Shown piece by piece: positions 46,716 to 57,864 of a stretch of 64,000 nt of DNA (the first letter of the stretch is position 1; every line of letters begins with the position of its first letter). The position numbers were made by a program, and so were the translations under genes. The DNA is from Paragyromitra xinjiangensis (lineage: Eukaryota; Ascomycota; Pezizomycetes; Pezizales; Discinaceae), in contig JBCAMK010000003.1 in the NCBI GenBank assembly GCA_038503065.1, positions 3,286,001 to 3,350,000 of the forward strand, given 5' to 3'. The notes under the pieces were generated by a model. That model made no database searches and was not told where the DNA came from. It saw only the letters and a list, made by a program, of their open reading frames with translations.

Positions 46716-47429
46716 CGCCCCGTCTATTTACTGCCTCCAGTCATTAGTGGCCCTAAATTCGGCCTTTCGCTGAATGGTATCCTCTGCGGTGGTCCTCAAA
46801 TCTTTGTGCTAAATATCCCCTAGAGCTCGGCTCTACAGCACGATCGCCCTGTGGGAACATGAAATTAGAACGAACCTATATTCTTATAGGGAAGTCCTGG
46901 CACGCAAGATAGCCCCTGCCCAGACTGGTCATAAGGCGAATATTCTTATAGGGCTTACTAAGGACGAAGGCTTGGAGCCTAGTGCACAAGCCATTTGCTA
47001 GAACCGTTCTCCTCTGCAAGAAGTAGGGCTTAGGTGGTGTACTACTTCTTATTGACTCGGGGCTATTCAACAACTCAGGGGAATTATTACACGAAACCGA
47101 AACATGAAGATGTATTGTTTTAACGACGTAGCATCGACTAACATCTTGTGATGGAGGAGGGGAGCAAAGGGGGAGATGACGAGTTAATGTCTTCATGATG
47201 ATGTCCGCCATGATTCTAATTTATTGAATTCGGCTGGGAATGTGCGCTCTCCTCTCTACTAAGCTCGACCACCGGTAAATTGGGGCCGTAATTTCCACAG
47301 AAGGTGATCATTTATTTGGTGTTTCAATATTCGTGTATCTTCCTTTCCTAACTACCGTTCTCTCTCTAGCTTGGTTTTATAACTATTTAATTGCAGTATC
47401 GCCAGGGTACAAAGGCTTTAGGGACGCGA

Positions 47430-47616
47430 CTGTACTACAGTTCAATCTCCCTATACGGGTTCGCTCCGAGCCAAAATCTATACCTTTATAGAGCAGATAC
47501 CCTTACAACCAGCTGTATGATACCCGTAAATAGACATCAGGGCCGCCAAGCATACCCTTACAGAGCGATTACCCTTAGAAGGCGAACCCTTATAGGGCGA
47601 TTGAGCTGTAGTACTG
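47430..47616. mobile_element. Pogo/Fot-like MITE, about 187 bp
   Basis: Imperfect terminal inverted repeats of about 35 bp: the left end reads tactacagttcaatctccc and the right end (reverse complement) tactacagctcaatcgccc, and both continue into a ctata-gggttcg block. The element ends about 430 bp before the NLR start codon. Between the ends are further internal ataccctta-type repeats and no coding capacity. Target duplications are not recognisable. Confidence 0.65.
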
Positions 47617-48048
47617 TTTCAGCAAGGCAGCATGCAAACTATCGACTAAAATCTTAGGCAAGGGGAAATGACGAAGCCACCAAACGGTGAAATAAATATT
47701 AGGGTCTATTAATATCTTTATGGGAAGCCTCTCTTAAAAATATTCTGAAAAATGATCATATTCCTATTCTGTCCTAGGTTCTTGAATTCAACTGGGGAAA
47801 TCTTGTGAAACATCAAAGCTAACGCCAAGGCCAGAGATCACCCCGCGCAAGGCTAGCTCTCCTACTTCCTCGATAGAGTTCGTGAATCGAAGTACGTGAT
47901 ATTTCCTAGCTTCTTAGCCTATCTCCATACTCGACGCACTGCGAGCTCGTGATCGTGAAGCTTCTTTCCACAGAAAAAGGTATGGGCTGGCTAGAGCATA
48001 CAAGCAAGCTACACAAAAGCTGAAAACATTCATAAACACAGGTCAACA

Positions 48049-51000
48049 ATGGACCTAGTGAGTGCCTCAGGCATAGCATTTGGGGTTATAGGGTTAGCCG
48101 GCCAACTCTTAACTACGGGCATGCAATGCTATGCCATCTTTTCAGACGCCAGAGACTTTAGTGTCGACCACGACAGCTTTTCTTGGGAGCTTGAGACGGA
48201 GCGCGAACGCTTGATACGGTGGGAGGCAATCTGGGGGGTTGATAATGATGGTCTTCGGCAGAAATTGGATCCTGGAGATAGACGGTATCGGTATGCGGTG
48301 GGAACTCTGGCGAGGATTTTAGCCCTCTTTGCGGATGTGGATAGCCTTGGCACAAAGTATGGGATTCGGGAGAGAAATGCGGTTAATGCGGATCCGTGCC
48401 AGTCTTTTGGGGATTCGAAACCTAAGGTCCAGGAGCTTGGTACCAAAAGTGGCCGGCGTAGGGATCGGTTTCTTTCAATACTCCCCTATTCGAGGTCACG
48501 TTCTAGGAGTCGAGAGAATATAGCAGCAAAATCGGAGACGGAGTTGTGTGGCTCCCCCGGGGTTTCAATTCCGGTTCTTGGTGCTTCTGATCTTAAACTC
48601 CTTGAAAATCCGTCCGTCTTACAAAATGAAAATCTCGTTCCAGGGCTCAGCGAAGAAATTCGGAAACTCAACGAGACGGCAATAGAGATGCAAAAGCTAC
48701 TCCCAACGTACCAAAAATTACAATGGGCGATTGTAGATAAAGCAAGGGCAAGCCAACTCGTCGAACAACTTAGAAAATATAACGATGGCTTGTTTAATGT
48801 TCTTCCCGAGCCGGGACGGGTGGATAGTGCTGGTGTTGGTCAGTATGAAATTTAGTAGGCATTGAAAATCCAGGCGCTGACTGTGTCTGTAGCATCCCCT
48901 ACTCCATTTTCAAAATTCAACATCCCCTTCAGACTGCCTGTACAGAGAAATAGGAATTTTAAAGGAAGAGAAGACCCACTAGAGAAAATCCACAATATTC
49001 TGAAGCCCGGTGAGACTATTGAACGTCGTGTCGCAGTTCTTCATGGCCTCGGTGGCATGGGAAAAAGCCAAATTAGTATTGAGTACGCATATCGACATCA
49101 AGACACCTACACATCGGTATTTTGGATTGATGCAACCAGCCAGACGACCCTGGCTCGGAGTGCGCTACTAATGGCGGAACAGCTCGTAGCTCATTACGAA
49201 ACAAAATGGGGCGATTCTGACCCTGATTATGCACGGATAGGAGTGATGCTGGGGCTCCCTGGGTGTGTTGAACCAACTGGCCAGATAGTGGTAAAGGGAG
49301 AAGAGAATGGGTCCGGGCTGGTGGGAAGGGCAATGGAGAAATGGCTCTCGAGCGGGGGGAATAGCAACTGGTTGGTCATTTTTGAAAACAACGACGATAT
49401 CGAACACGTCAAGTTGCGAGACTTTGTCCCAACGGGCGAATTCGGGAGTGTTATTATTGCTACCCGAAGACCGGAAATCAGCTATTTAGGGGTTGGGGTT
49501 GAAGTAGCGCCAGTAGACAAGGATGTGGGGGTCTCAATATTGTTAGCAAGTGCTGGCAAAGACTCAAAGAGTACTAGCCAAGAAGGTAAGCGTTTTTAGT
49601 CCTCTTAAACGAGGTCGAGAGATATGCAACATCTAGGCTCACTAATTCTTGGGTAGACCTAGCAGAAGCTGGAATGATCGCTGAGAGGTTGGGCTATTTT
49701 CCTCTTGCGCTCAACCAAGCAGGCGGATACATGGCAACCATGCAGATGCCACTCAAGCGATATCTGCCGCTTTACGCTACGAACTTCAAACGTGTAGTTT
49801 CAACAAATATTCCGGCCTTGGCAAACTACAGAAATGATACTTTCTTCACAACGTGGCAAATTTCATTTAATGCTCTTCCATTGCCTGCACCCGAGCTGCT
49901 ATTATTATGTGCATTCCTTGGGAACCAGGATATCGTAGAAGAGGTTTTACAACGGGGAAGAGACACTATTACTTGGTTAGAGAAAGGTAGCCCTTGAATC
50001 TCCGAGCATTATTGAGTTTTGATTAACAACTATTTCTAGACGATGACCTGATCCATGATGCTTTGAAGCCTCTGCTATCATTCTCCTTCGCAAAACGGAA
50101 CAGCGAGCCAGACCGCTTCACATTCCACCCTCTGGTCCTCGAGTGGGCTCGTGAAAGCCTCGACGCAACTGGACGAAAGAGGAAAGCCAAAGAGTCAATT
50201 ATTCTTATTGGGGAGATTCTCAATTATAATCGAAATGGGAAATCAACAGCAGATTGGGTGTTTGAATCGAGAATAATGACGCATATTGATATGGCTCTCC
50301 GGAATTTCCGAGCGTATTTTCTGTCTGGGCTCACGGATTGCACATTGGATGAGGATGTAGTAGATGCCGTGGAGAATATTGGGGGTCTTTGCCTTTCCCA
50401 TGATCGGCTGAAGGATGCTGAGGAAATTATCAGGAAGGCCTTAGAAAATCGTCAGAACGCATCAATTGAAGGAGATGGAACTGTTCAGATATTCAAGGGC
50501 TTTCATATTATGGGGAGCATCCTCGTCAGCCAGGGGCGGTATGAGGAAGCACTAGGATTTTTTGAAAAAGCCTTGGCTGGCCGAGAAAAGGTCCTTGGAG
50601 AAGAGTGCCCTGAAACTCTGGATAGCCTCGGCAGTATTGCGTGGGTTTTTTGTTGTCAGCGAAAGCTCGAAAAAGCTCAAGGAATGTATGAGCGGGTCTT
50701 AGCCATCGCAGAGAGGACTTCGGGAAAGGAAGATAGCAGAGCCTTGACTACCGTTAGCTGTATAGCGAAAATTTTGGCGCTCCAAAAACGGTATGAAGAA
50801 GCACTTATATTACACAAGCGAGTTTTGGCTGGCCAGGAGAAGGCACTGGGAGAGGGGCACCCCACTGTTCTGAGAACTGCTGGGGAAATGGCATTAGTCC
50901 TACACGCCTGCGGACGGCACGAGGAAGCATTTCCGCTCAGCGAGCGAGCTCTGGTCGGCTTAGAGAAAGCGCTGGGGAAGGATCACAGATATATCACACA

Positions 51001-51301
51001 AATTGTTTGCTTTATGACATACGGCTTGCGAATCCAGGGACGATACGAAGAGGCTCTTCCGCTGTATCAACGAGCTTTGGTTAGCTACGAGAGGTTATTG
51101 GGGAAGGGAGATAGAAAAACCTTGAGTGTGGCTCATGATATGGCATTGACCTATGATGCTCCAGAACAATGCGAAAATTCACGAGACCTTTTCCAGAGAG
51201 TCTTTGATTTTAGAGAAAAAACGTTGGGTGGAGAACACCCAGACACAGTTTCCGCCGCCAGAAAACTGTCTCTCATTCATAAAAAGCTTTCTGAGGAGTA
51301 A
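48049..51301 (+). CDS. NOD-like receptor: HeLo - NB-ARC/NACHT - TPR
   Basis: STAND-class NTPase of the fungal NOD-like receptor type, implicated elsewhere in heterokaryon incompatibility and regulated cell death. Four exons (48049-48838, 48893-49585, 49657-49986, 50040-51301) encode 1,024 residues. Residues 1 to about 240 are a HeLo-type domain: the opening VSASGIAFGVIGLAGQLLTTGMQCY is the amphipathic, Gly-spaced N-terminal helix of this family, known in relatives to insert in membranes. After the FKGRED motif the P-loop GLGGMGKS is at 315-322. The Walker B position reads WLVIFENNDDIE, with Glu where Asp is usual; GSVIIATRRPE follows as sensor/RNBS-B and LGYFPLALNQAGGYM as GLPL. Residues ~710-1015 are about seven 42-residue TPRs of the kinesin-light-chain/NPHP3 type, such as GRYEEALPLYQRALVSYERLLG. 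The first intron was placed by its GTCAGT donor, CTGAC branch point and CTGTAG acceptor. The gene is intact, with MITE relics on both sides. Confidence 0.92.
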
Positions 51302-52646
51302 GATAAAGTGGAAAAGCGAGCGCAGAGGAGACTTCACTTTCCTGTGGGCAGTTAGAGGTGATACTGGAACTCTGTGTATGGGGAGGGGTAGGAGGCGAGC
51401 TAGTAGCTTGGATAGTAGGAATGGTTATGGTTATTATAGCTTCTATAGGATTTACCCCTATCTATTTGTATTGATCTTTTCTGATTTTGTATAGTCAGCA
51501 TATCCTCATAATTTGCTTTGGGGAGAGGCTCAGGCTGTGCGATATTTTCATTAACAAAACATTCCTCGTCACCTGAAAACCGCAGCGTGTTATCCGGCAC
51601 AAGGGGTATATTAGAGCCTCTGCGGGGAGCAATGAAGCTAATGTAGCCAATTCTTTGATACACCCTGGGGTTCTATAGGGAGGATACCTTGCATCTTTTG
51701 TGACCATTACTCTGTGGAAATGGGATGCTTTTGATCAGAATGGTTTTTGTCTAGTAGTGCCACTTTTTGAGTTCTATAGTACCTCTAGTCCTGAAGACAC
51801 GATCGTAATGCAATACAAACCCTGTCCTTCTGACTTCTTGATCTCGCTGGGTAGTACGGCGTAGTTACAACTAACTACTTGACTCAAGGAAGATTTCTAA
51901 CCCCAAACCCATAACTCATTCCTATATTCTAGAAACGGTCCCGTTGACTCCCTATAAGGGTTCGGGTTATAAGGATAGTCGCCTTATAAGGATATCTACT
52001 CTATAAGGATATGAAATCGAAACAAATTCATATCGTTATAGAGCGATTTTACTGTACTACTATTCATAGCAGTCTACGGTGGAGGAGTTTCTATGCACTA
52101 TTCTCATACTAATCCCTAAGCCCACACATGTACACAAAAACACACACTTGTTACCCAGATATTTAGGTAGCTTCAATTTCGCTTCCCAAGCTACGCTAAC
52201 GGCTTGAATAGCGCTCTAGGCAAAAAAAGGCATGACCCTACAACAATAGACGCCAAATGAAACAAACAAACGACCTCCCAGGGCTACAACCCACAGCACC
52301 TGTAAAAATAACGCCCCAACAACTTCCTATGTTTTACCATGATGCAGGTACAAAATGTGCTAGATAAATAGCTCTATCTACCTTCGGTCTATCCTCAGCC
52401 TATCATCGAAAGCTGTTTGAAGCGGTGTATATAGAGGAGCACCCGTCCAGTTTTTTACTTTCTCTACACGGTCCATACTATCCGAGTGAGAAATCATGAT
52501 CGCGTTTGATTCTCGTTATCTACAGTACAGCCTCTACTACATATTCACATTACAAACACTAGCTAAAAGAAAGAAAAAACTATACAAAACTCCACCATCT
52601 ATACAATCCTACTATAACCCTACTATCTACAACCCATTCCTTCCCC
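51302..52646. other. Spacer downstream of the NLR gene
   Basis: No supportable gene. Contains a degraded pogo/Fot-like element at about 51938-52054. Short frames on both strands have no similarity to known proteins. Confidence 0.45.
51938..52054. mobile_element. Degraded pogo/Fot-like MITE
   Basis: The right end, read as reverse complement, starts cagtaaaatcgctctataa, a classic Fot/pogo-style terminus, followed outside by TA. The left end tgactccctataagggttcg is the same block seen in the left arm of the element at 47430-47616. The two arms are diverged from one another and the left limit is approximate. Several ttataaggata repeats lie between. Confidence 0.5.
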
Positions 52647-53729
52647 CTACACCATCAACAACACTATTACACCAACCACCATCCCCAACACCCACATCCC
52701 CACCTCCACCCTCACTCCAGGATTCCCAGGACTAAACACTAATCCCCGACTCATGGTCATTGTACTCGTTAATGTCCATGTTCGTGTTTGGCTAGCGCCG
52801 ATGACGCCGCCGCTTTCGGTGTTGCTGGCGACGACGGTTGTGATTACGATTGCGACGGTGGCGAGGGTGGGGGGTGGGACGGGGGCGGTGGAGGTTAGGG
52901 TTAGTGTGTAGGGTGGTTGTTGCTGGGTGGGGGTTTGGGGAGTGGCGGTTATGATGATTGTGGGGGTGGGGTTGGCGGGGGTGGGGAGGGGTTGAATGGG
53001 GGTTTGGATGGGTTGGGTTGTGGGTTGGATAGGTTGGGTTTGTTGGGTCTGCTGGAATTGGGTTTGCTGGATCTGTTGGGTCTGCTGGGTCTGAGCTTGT
53101 TGGGTCTGAGCTTGCTGGGTTTGGGGTTGCTGGGTTTGGGGTTGCTGGGTCTGGGGCTGCTGGGTTTGAGGCTGCTGGGTTTGAGGCTGCTGGTTCTGGT
53201 TCTGGTTCTGGTTTTGATTTTGATTCTGGTTTTGAGCACTCGTTAAAGTCTGAACCGTCAAAAACGTCGTCTTCTGCACCTACTTCCGTCAGCTAAACCA
53301 CCTAAACGAGTGAAAACAACCCACATCACTAGTCACACTCGTCTCGATCACCCCCGCATCCGTCCCAGACCCACTCGGAATATCCCCTCCACTGGGTAAC
53401 GAATCACATCCAACTCGAATCTTCCCTTCACACACATCATTCCTATACGACTCGCATCCTAATCTACCGCTATCGTTTGTTCCTACTGCTGTTAGACAGT
53501 CTCGGAACGCCTGCATGCATTCGTCGTAGACTTGTCGACAGGCGGATTGGGAGGCGAATACTTGTGGGAGTGCTGGGAAGGGGAATGGGGAGGATGAGGG
53601 TGCTGTGGATGTGGTTTTTGTGGATGTGGTCTGTTGGGCGGTTGTGAGGGGGAGGAGGAGGAGGAAGAGTAGGAGGGATGTGAGGGGGGGCTTTCTTCGT
53701 TTGGGTCGTTGGGGTGGTAATGATTGCAT
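52647..53729 (-). CDS. Secreted/surface protein with Gln-rich tandem repeats
   Basis: Two exons (53729-53325 and 53279-52647) encode 345 residues. An N-terminal basic stretch (RPKRRK) precedes a strong hydrophobic signal (LTSLLLFLLLLPLTTAQ). A compact Cys-rich segment follows (CRQVYDECMQAFRDC...C...C...C, about residues 63-112), then Gln-rich repeats: about seven QN pairs, then about nine QPQTQ/QAQTQ units, then PTQPIQTP. A Thr/Ser-rich stretch leads into a hydrophobic C terminus (VGMWVLGMVVGVIVLLMV), consistent with a GPI-anchor signal or a single span. This is the architecture of a fungal cell-wall or surface protein with a stalk of repeats. No family name can be assigned. The antisense Gly/Leu-rich frame (52917-53246) is a shadow of the repeats. 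Confidence 0.75.
53060..53230 (-). repeat. 15-bp coding minisatellite (QPQTQ units) and QN repeat
   Basis: A tandem array of a 15-bp unit (plus-strand form ggggttgctgggttt and close variants) encoding QPQTQ or QAQTQ, followed by a short 6-bp array encoding QN. Directly visible. Copy number is likely to vary between strains. Confidence 0.85.
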
Positions 53730-55173
53730 TGTTTGTAGTGAACGGCCAGCGTTGGAGGTAGGTGCTGGGTTTGCTTTTTATGTTTTGTTGGAATTATATA
53801 GGGAGTGAAGGAGTGGAATGGTTATTATGGAAAAGAAAATAACGATATCAAAAGAAGGAAAGAAGGTGTAAAAACCGCTGTTAGTGAGTGTCAAGGCGGA
53901 GATAATAATAAATAGAAGGAAAGAAGAAAGAAAGAAAGCGTCCCAGCTCGGATCCTAAGGCTACGTCTTGGGGAGTAGGGCAGAATATAAACTCCGGAAG
54001 CTCACAAGCATTGTTGAGGTGAAACAGTGACAGATGTGATCTGTGTGACTGTATCGTGGGGTGTTCAATAGAGTAGTTGTGGAGGTGGCACATGGCAATT
54101 GATTAAGAGGGATGATTTCACTGCTGCGATAGGCGAGACGGAGGAGTTCGTGGATTGGGGGGATTTGATTAGATGGTGATGGGGGTGAGACCTGGTGGTT
54201 CTTTGTCGTTGGGTTGGTGGAGTATTAGACTTCATACTCCAGGTCACTTGAGAGCATCGTCCAGTAGAACTCAACTCAACTCAATTCATCTCGTCCACAT
54301 CTCTCAACCTCCATCATCATCACGATATCAACTTTCATCACCTCCAATCCTCATCGTTCATCCCTACCTCTGTGTTCCTCCACTCGTTCATCTGTATGTA
54401 ACCCACTCTGCGACGCACCCGCGTTTCATCCTCATCGTATGAAGTCCACGGCTACAATGCCATCCCCGTGTTCCTCTTTTCCCTTTTCCTTTCTTTTTTC
54501 GATGTACTCCAGGAAACCCCAGTCTCCCGTCCCCTGAACGAAAGTGGTAATGGGGTCCCCGATGTGGAGATGATAGCGAGTTCGATGTCGAACAGGAGGA
54601 GGTCGAGCTGTGGCAACGCTAAACCGCTACTGGACATGCCATATCACGTGACTTAGTGCCCGGGCCCGGCCATAGCTCTCCTCTCCTCTCTTTTCTTCAT
54701 CTTCATCTCCTCTCTCTCTCTCTGCGGAATAGCCCCTTCTGCTCCATCTCTTCCTCTGCTGCAGATACTGAGCTGCGCTTTCTTGTCCTGGACATTGTCA
54801 TCTGGCCTGTCAGCCAGGGCCGTGTGCACTCGATTCGGGGAAAGCTCGCGTGTTATCTCACTATCTATCGGGTAGCGGCTGCATTGTTTTTATCGACTTG
54901 TTTTCACCGCGTCTGGAGAGAGTGTGGCTTTTCTTTTTTCTTTCCTTTTTTCCTTTTTATTTCTTTCACCTCGTGTCAGACCTTGACCTTTCTGGCTCCA
55001 CGGATTGGTCGTGGTGGTGGTTGGCTTAATACTATTACAGACAGCTTCAACCCTCCATACCTATCACGAAGCTCCCCTCCAATCGTGATAGCCTCGTTTC
55101 CACTCCACTTCTAAAGGGGGCAACTCCACTATCTCCACAAACACCAAACCCATTTCTGAGCTCTACAACAATC
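53730..55173. other. Divergent intergenic region between surface protein and FYVE-RING genes
   Basis: Two promoters back to back. The right half is pyrimidine-rich with a TC microsatellite at 54711-54723. The 152-codon frame at 54656-55114 is CT-rich leader sequence and is not supported as a gene. Confidence 0.45.
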
Positions 55174-56469
55174 ATGGACTCCCCTCAGACCCAACCGCCC
55201 CTTCCCCCGCTCCCCCGCCGTCGCCCATCAGTACCCTCCGCCACCAGCCCTGTCCAGATCCACCGCCGCCCATCACTTCAGCGTCACCCGTCGCCGGGCT
55301 CCTCTCGTAGACCCCCTCATAGGCCTGTGCGACAGGCGAGCGAAATCGTACTCCCAGAGTGGCAGCCCGACAGCAGCGCAGATAGATGTCCGATCTGCCA
55401 TAGTGGGTTTACATTCTGGAACCGACGACACCACTGCCGGTATGTCCTATTCGTCTTATACGAGTGACAGACACTGACGAGAGCAGAAAATGCGGTCGCG
55501 TTGTATGTCATGCTTGCTCCCCACATCGTATCATTATTCCAAAAGCTTTCGTCGTACACCCCCCTCCGTCATCTTGCTATTCTCCAAGTACCCCCGCCCC
55601 CGCACCGCACCGTCCTCACCGCGCTTCATGGGGTCCCGATAGCGATGGCGCTATGCTTCGGCGCGCTAGTAGCTCCGGCGACGAGGATGATGGTCTCCAG
55701 GTTCGTATCTGTGATGACTGTCTTGGTCGCCGTAGTTCGGGGGAGACACAGCATTCTTATAATGTAAGTTTCATACAACTCTCCCCGAGCCGTACTAATG
55801 ATTGTAGACCCCGTCGGGCCGTTCTGTTCCTCATCCGCATCGCTACAATTATTCTCCTGCGCCCATGCCATATTATTCCTCGGCGTCACTGCCATCTCGA
55901 CGTCCGCAGGGTCAGTACTACTACCCCGTTCCGGGGTCATCGCGGCGTGAGCTGCCAGCGCAGTTTCGTGCGCCAAGACTAAAAGAGACGGATTATTGTC
56001 CGATTTGTACGCTTGCGCTGCCCCCGATAGATCCAGTTACTGGGAGCGAGGAGGAGAGGGAGCGCCATGTGCAGGTGTGTATTAGTAGTGTGGAGGACGC
56101 TGGTAGTAGTGGGGGAACACCGGGGAGTGGAGGAGGAATGGGGGAGATGAGGGGGAGACGGTATACTGGAGGGGCAAGGATGGTAGTGTGGAGGGCGAAG
56201 GAGAAGGATACGTGGGTTGCTGGTTCGGATGGGGAGGAGGAGGAGGGCGAGAAGGGGAAGAGGGAGAAGGCTGAGTGTGTCATTTGTTTCGAGGAGTTTG
56301 AGGAGGGGGATGTTATCGCGAGGCTAGAGTGCTTGTGTCGGTATCATAAGGTTTGTTTCTGGTTTTTGGGTCTTGGGTGACGGTTGCTGATGGTGTGTAG
56401 AAATGTATCAGGGAGTGGTTCGACCGGAAGGGTAATGGAGAGTGTCCGATACATGCTGTGCACGAGTAG
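55174..56469 (+). CDS. FYVE and RING finger E3 ubiquitin ligase (Pib1-like)
   Basis: Endosomal ubiquitin ligase: the FYVE domain binds phosphatidylinositol 3-phosphate and the RING recruits the E2, as in yeast Pib1. Four exons (55174-55439, 55487-55763, 55808-56350, 56401-56469) give 384 residues. The N terminus is Pro/Arg-rich and disordered. FYVE landmarks are all present: WQPD (about 63-66, the WxxD motif), CPIC (72-75), the basic PI3P-binding RRHHCRKCG across the first exon junction, VVCHACS, and QVRICDDC near residue 166. A disordered linker follows, holding a further CPIC pair (CPICTLALPP) that might form part of another zinc site. The C-terminal RING begins CVIC (338-341), continues CLCRYHKKC and ends CPIH (377-380), with His as the last ligand instead of the usual Cys. 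Single gene with its own promoter; convergent with the PLP enzyme downstream. Confidence 0.92.
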
Positions 56470-57864
56470 GTCGGTGAGTATCGCTGGGCTGGCGGAGGGG
56501 GAGGGATATTGTTTATAGGCGGGTTTGCTTTCTATAGCATGAGTGGGTTACAGTACATTACAGTATGGAACGGATGGTATTTGGGGTCTAGAAGTGGTAG
56601 CGTATCGTATTGGGAGTTTTATTTTATTTTATCTCGTTCTTATTCTGTCTTTGAAGGGTAATAGTGGGGTTTTTGGGGTTTTGGTACGCTCTTTAGGTTG
56701 GTTGGTATTTTGTTTGGCATGTTTTTTTGCGTTTCTCGTTCCTTGCGTTTTTGGTGGATTAGGTCTTTTGGTAGCGGGCTTTTTTGTTTTATTTGGAGGG
56801 TTCTTTTGTGGTGGGATTGGGTTAGGTTAGTTTTAGTTAGTTTTTTTTGCGTGTAGTGGGGTGGGTGATGCATGATGGAGATGGGGTGGGGAGATGAGTG
56901 GAGAGGGTGGGGGGGATGGGAGGGGGAAGGGTGGTGTAAAGATGAATAAGATTCTTTTATTCCTGGTTGTTGATTGTAGACATGTGTGCGTAGTTTTGGG
57001 CGAGGCGAGGCGGGTCATGGTATCTCACTCGCTGGTGGGGCATCTGGCTTGCCAAGTGGTGGGGTAATCCGGATGGATGGCAGGTAGACATGGGAGTAGA
57101 TGTGGGGCGGTATGGTTGATAGATCCGGTAAGGGGTTTATTAGGGCCACCTTGAAGTAGAGGTGGGTTTGGTGTGGTGGCTGTTACGAGTGTGAGTGATC
57201 TTTCGGTTATATACATGTATGCTTCTCTCTAGGGATATACTTTCGGTTGGTAGTAAGACCGTAGCTAGAGCATAGCGGAGGTTAAATCCCGGGTTTGAGG
57301 TACTGCCATAGGATCGTTACGGCAGGTTACAGTTAGGCTGGCTTTGGGTTGATTTTGCGGGAATGGTATTCGGGTTGGTACTATTTAGTTATGTTTGCCT
57401 GAAAGTCCTTTGGGGTTTGTCACCGCGAGGCATGGAGTACTGTCTAGTTCCAATCATCGAGCTATCTTCTATGTAACACTGGCTATTTCTCTAGGTTAGG
57501 TGCGTGCGGGCATAGTTGGGTTTACATGGTTATCATCCGTAGATATTCCGTCCTTAAACTACGTACCTGTAGAGGTGATTGGTTTATTTAAGTCGGTTTG
57601 GCGTATGATGGTAAATGGCTGTTAGCAATGGATAAAATAAGGGTGTAGTTTTGGATTCAATCAGCCCTTAACATGAAGTTTGGGGTCGTTGAATTTACGC
57701 TCATTTAGAAAGTGCAATAGAATTTACAGAACCAAACCGCCAGCACCAGAGCACAGCAACCCCTGTTTCACCACTATGTCTATATTGCAAATCGAAGCAT
57801 TCTACAAAACGAGTGAGTCACCATGACCCTAATCTAGACCATCTACAGCGACACAATATCTAAT
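56470..57864. other. Spacer between convergent genes
   Basis: T/G-rich 3' sequence of the FYVE-RING gene on the left and 3' sequence of the minus-strand PLP enzyme on the right. No supportable gene. A TACATGTA palindrome lies at 57212-57219. Confidence 0.45.

Larger units (their letters stand above)
44354..48048. other. Spacer with transposon relics upstream of the NLR gene
   Basis: The first ~500 bases are T-rich 3' sequence of the TRP-like gene; a 113-codon hydrophobic frame there is an artefact of that composition. From about 46.4 to 47.7 kb the sequence repeatedly contains variants of attcttatagg and ccctataaggg, characteristic of decayed pogo/Fot-type terminal sequence; two hairpin elements are listed separately. 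The end contains the promoter of the NLR gene. Confidence 0.5.

Noticed and set aside
52917..53246. Gly/Leu repeat frame on the plus strand
   Set aside because: Exact antisense of the QPQTQ/QN minisatellite in the surface-protein gene.
54656..55114. 152-codon frame upstream of the FYVE-RING gene
   Set aside because: CT-rich promoter/leader composition, includes a TC microsatellite, and no recognisable protein features.
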